Below, piece by piece: positions 39,706 through 40,423 of a stretch of 40,423 nt of DNA. How positions within the stretch are numbered: the stretch's first letter is position 1; every line of letters starts with the position of its first letter. The notes below the pieces were generated by a model. That model saw only the letters and a program-made list of their open reading frames with translations. It did no database searches and was not told where the DNA came from. The stretch spans positions 1-40,423 of the forward strand of contig JAWXBW010000057.1 in the NCBI GenBank assembly GCA_034440395.1, written 5' to 3'. Position numbers and translations under genes: made by a program. Source of the stretch: JAAUTS01 sp034440395. GTDB lineage: Bacteria > Verrucomicrobiota > Verrucomicrobiia > Methylacidiphilales > JAAUTS01.

Positions 39706-39990
39706 TGTTAACCCTTCACGAGTTAACGCTCCTGAAGGTCGTTATCAAGTCGCATGGCGATTAGGTGACAAAAGAGCCGGAATGGTTCTTCATTGTTCTT
39801 TTATGAGTATGGGGCTTCGATTGAAAGACATCGGAGCAGAATGCAACTTAATAGGCCAAAGATTGAGTTGTGTAGAATGTCTCTATTAAGTCCCGCCAAG
39901 GATTTAGTAGAGTTTTAAGAGAAGTTTAATTATTTCTAGTAATGCGTTTTAAAATCATTTTGGCGACCGAATCAACGGTCTGAAAATTTA

Positions 39991-40423
39991 TTTTCGGAGA
40001 GTTTGATTCTGGCTCAGAACGAACGCTGGCGGCGTGGATAAGACATGCAAGTCGAACGGGATTAAGTGGGTAGTAATATTCATTTGATTCAGTGGCAAAC
40101 GGGTGCGTAACACGTGGGAATTTACCCGGAAGTGGGGGATAGCTCGCCGAAAGGTGAGGTAATACCGCATGTGGTCGAAAGACTAAAGTGGGGGACCGTA
40201 AGGCCTCACGTTTCCGGAGAAGCCCGCGGCCTATCAGCTAGTTGGTGAGGTAATAGCTCACCAAGGCTATGACGGGTAGCTGGTCTGAGAGGACGACCAG
40301 CCACACTGAAACTGAGACACGGTTCAGACACCTACGGGTGGCAGCAGTCGAGAATCTTTCACAATGGGGGCAACCCTGATGGAGCGACGCCGCGTGGAGG
40401 ATGAAGGGCTTCGGCTCGTAAAC
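39991..40423 (+). rRNA. rrs: 16S ribosomal RNA, 5' part (cut by the window end)
   Basis: It contains the universal AGAGTTTGATTCTGGCTCAG (39998-40017) and GAACGCTGGCGGCGTGGATA, AAGTCGAACG, GTGCGTAACACGTGGGAATT, GGTAATAGCTCACCAAGGC and GAGCGACGCCGCGTGGAGG. The mature 5' end is placed by alignment with E. coli numbering and may be off by a few bases. About 430 of some 1500 bases are present. The GGCGGCGTGGATAAGACATG block and CTGAAACTGAGACACGGTTC fit Verrucomicrobiota. tRNA-Leu and the glucosaminidase gene are 1.4-2.5 kb upstream. Confidence 0.97.

Noticed and set aside
1..40423. CRISPR arrays, prophage or insertion-sequence transposase genes
   Set aside because: No regularly spaced repeats of 24-40 bases and no transposase, integrase or phage structural gene could be found on either strand.

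Overview
The window is bacterial chromosome, most likely from a member of the Verrucomicrobiota. The best evidence is the 5' end of a 16S rRNA gene at the right edge, whose GGCGGCGTGGATAAGACATG-type start is typical of that phylum. Supporting signs are a type II (eukaryote-like) glutamine synthetase, a bacterial deoxyhypusine-synthase-like protein, weak Shine-Dalgarno signals and roughly balanced base composition. The class or genus cannot be fixed from this sequence.

Layout. 1-2950: the end of an unidentified protein, a gene-poor stretch with repeats, a DUF1287 exported protein, two small membrane proteins (one DoxX-like) and a small Cys/His protein. 2954-5568: an orphan NtrC-type sigma-54 activator diverges from an NDUFA9-like NAD(P)-binding protein. 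5636-13022 is the replication-start neighbourhood, all on the minus strand. In transcription order it holds a mini-kinase and PP2C phosphatase pair, dnaA, dnaN, recF and a divergent transketolase. A probable origin lies between dnaA and dnaN. 13074-14970: a well-formed sigma-54 promoter, glnII with a strong terminator, and hupE. 15001-21645: class I fumarase, two exported thioredoxin-like proteins, a Tat-type alkaline phosphatase and a CBS/DRTGG family II pyrophosphatase. 21873-26472: an AsmA-like membrane-anchored protein, a broken nucleotidyltransferase gene, and a deoxyhypusine-synthase-like gene next to a SET-domain gene. 26505-32634: gene debris, a CDF transporter, mnmG, a Y-family polymerase, a decayed PIN toxin with its small neighbour, and a methyltransferase. 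32987-37439: a tightly coupled pair of carbohydrate-active enzymes (GH151-like and GH94). 37513-38572: tRNA-Leu(UAG) and a glucosaminidase. 38573-40423: a 1.4 kb AT-rich gene-free region with a structured-RNA candidate and tandem rRNA-type promoters, then the 16S rRNA gene, cut by the window end.

How the parts connect. The nitrogen genes form a plausible unit: glnII has a textbook GG-N10-GC promoter, and a sigma-54 activator of the NtrC class lies 9 kb away, although nothing here proves that it acts on glnII. The kinase-like and phosphatase genes overlap by 4 nt directly upstream of dnaA, which invites the idea of a phospho-switch near replication initiation. Three separate remnants (nucleotidyltransferase, four-helix-bundle protein, PIN toxin) show that 24-32 kb is a site of repeated gain and decay of accessory genes. 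I found no CRISPR array, transposase, prophage or intact defence island. The most original leads are the mini-kinase/PP2C pair, the deoxyhypusine-synthase-like/SET pair, the GH151-like/GH94 pair and the structured region upstream of the rRNA operon.
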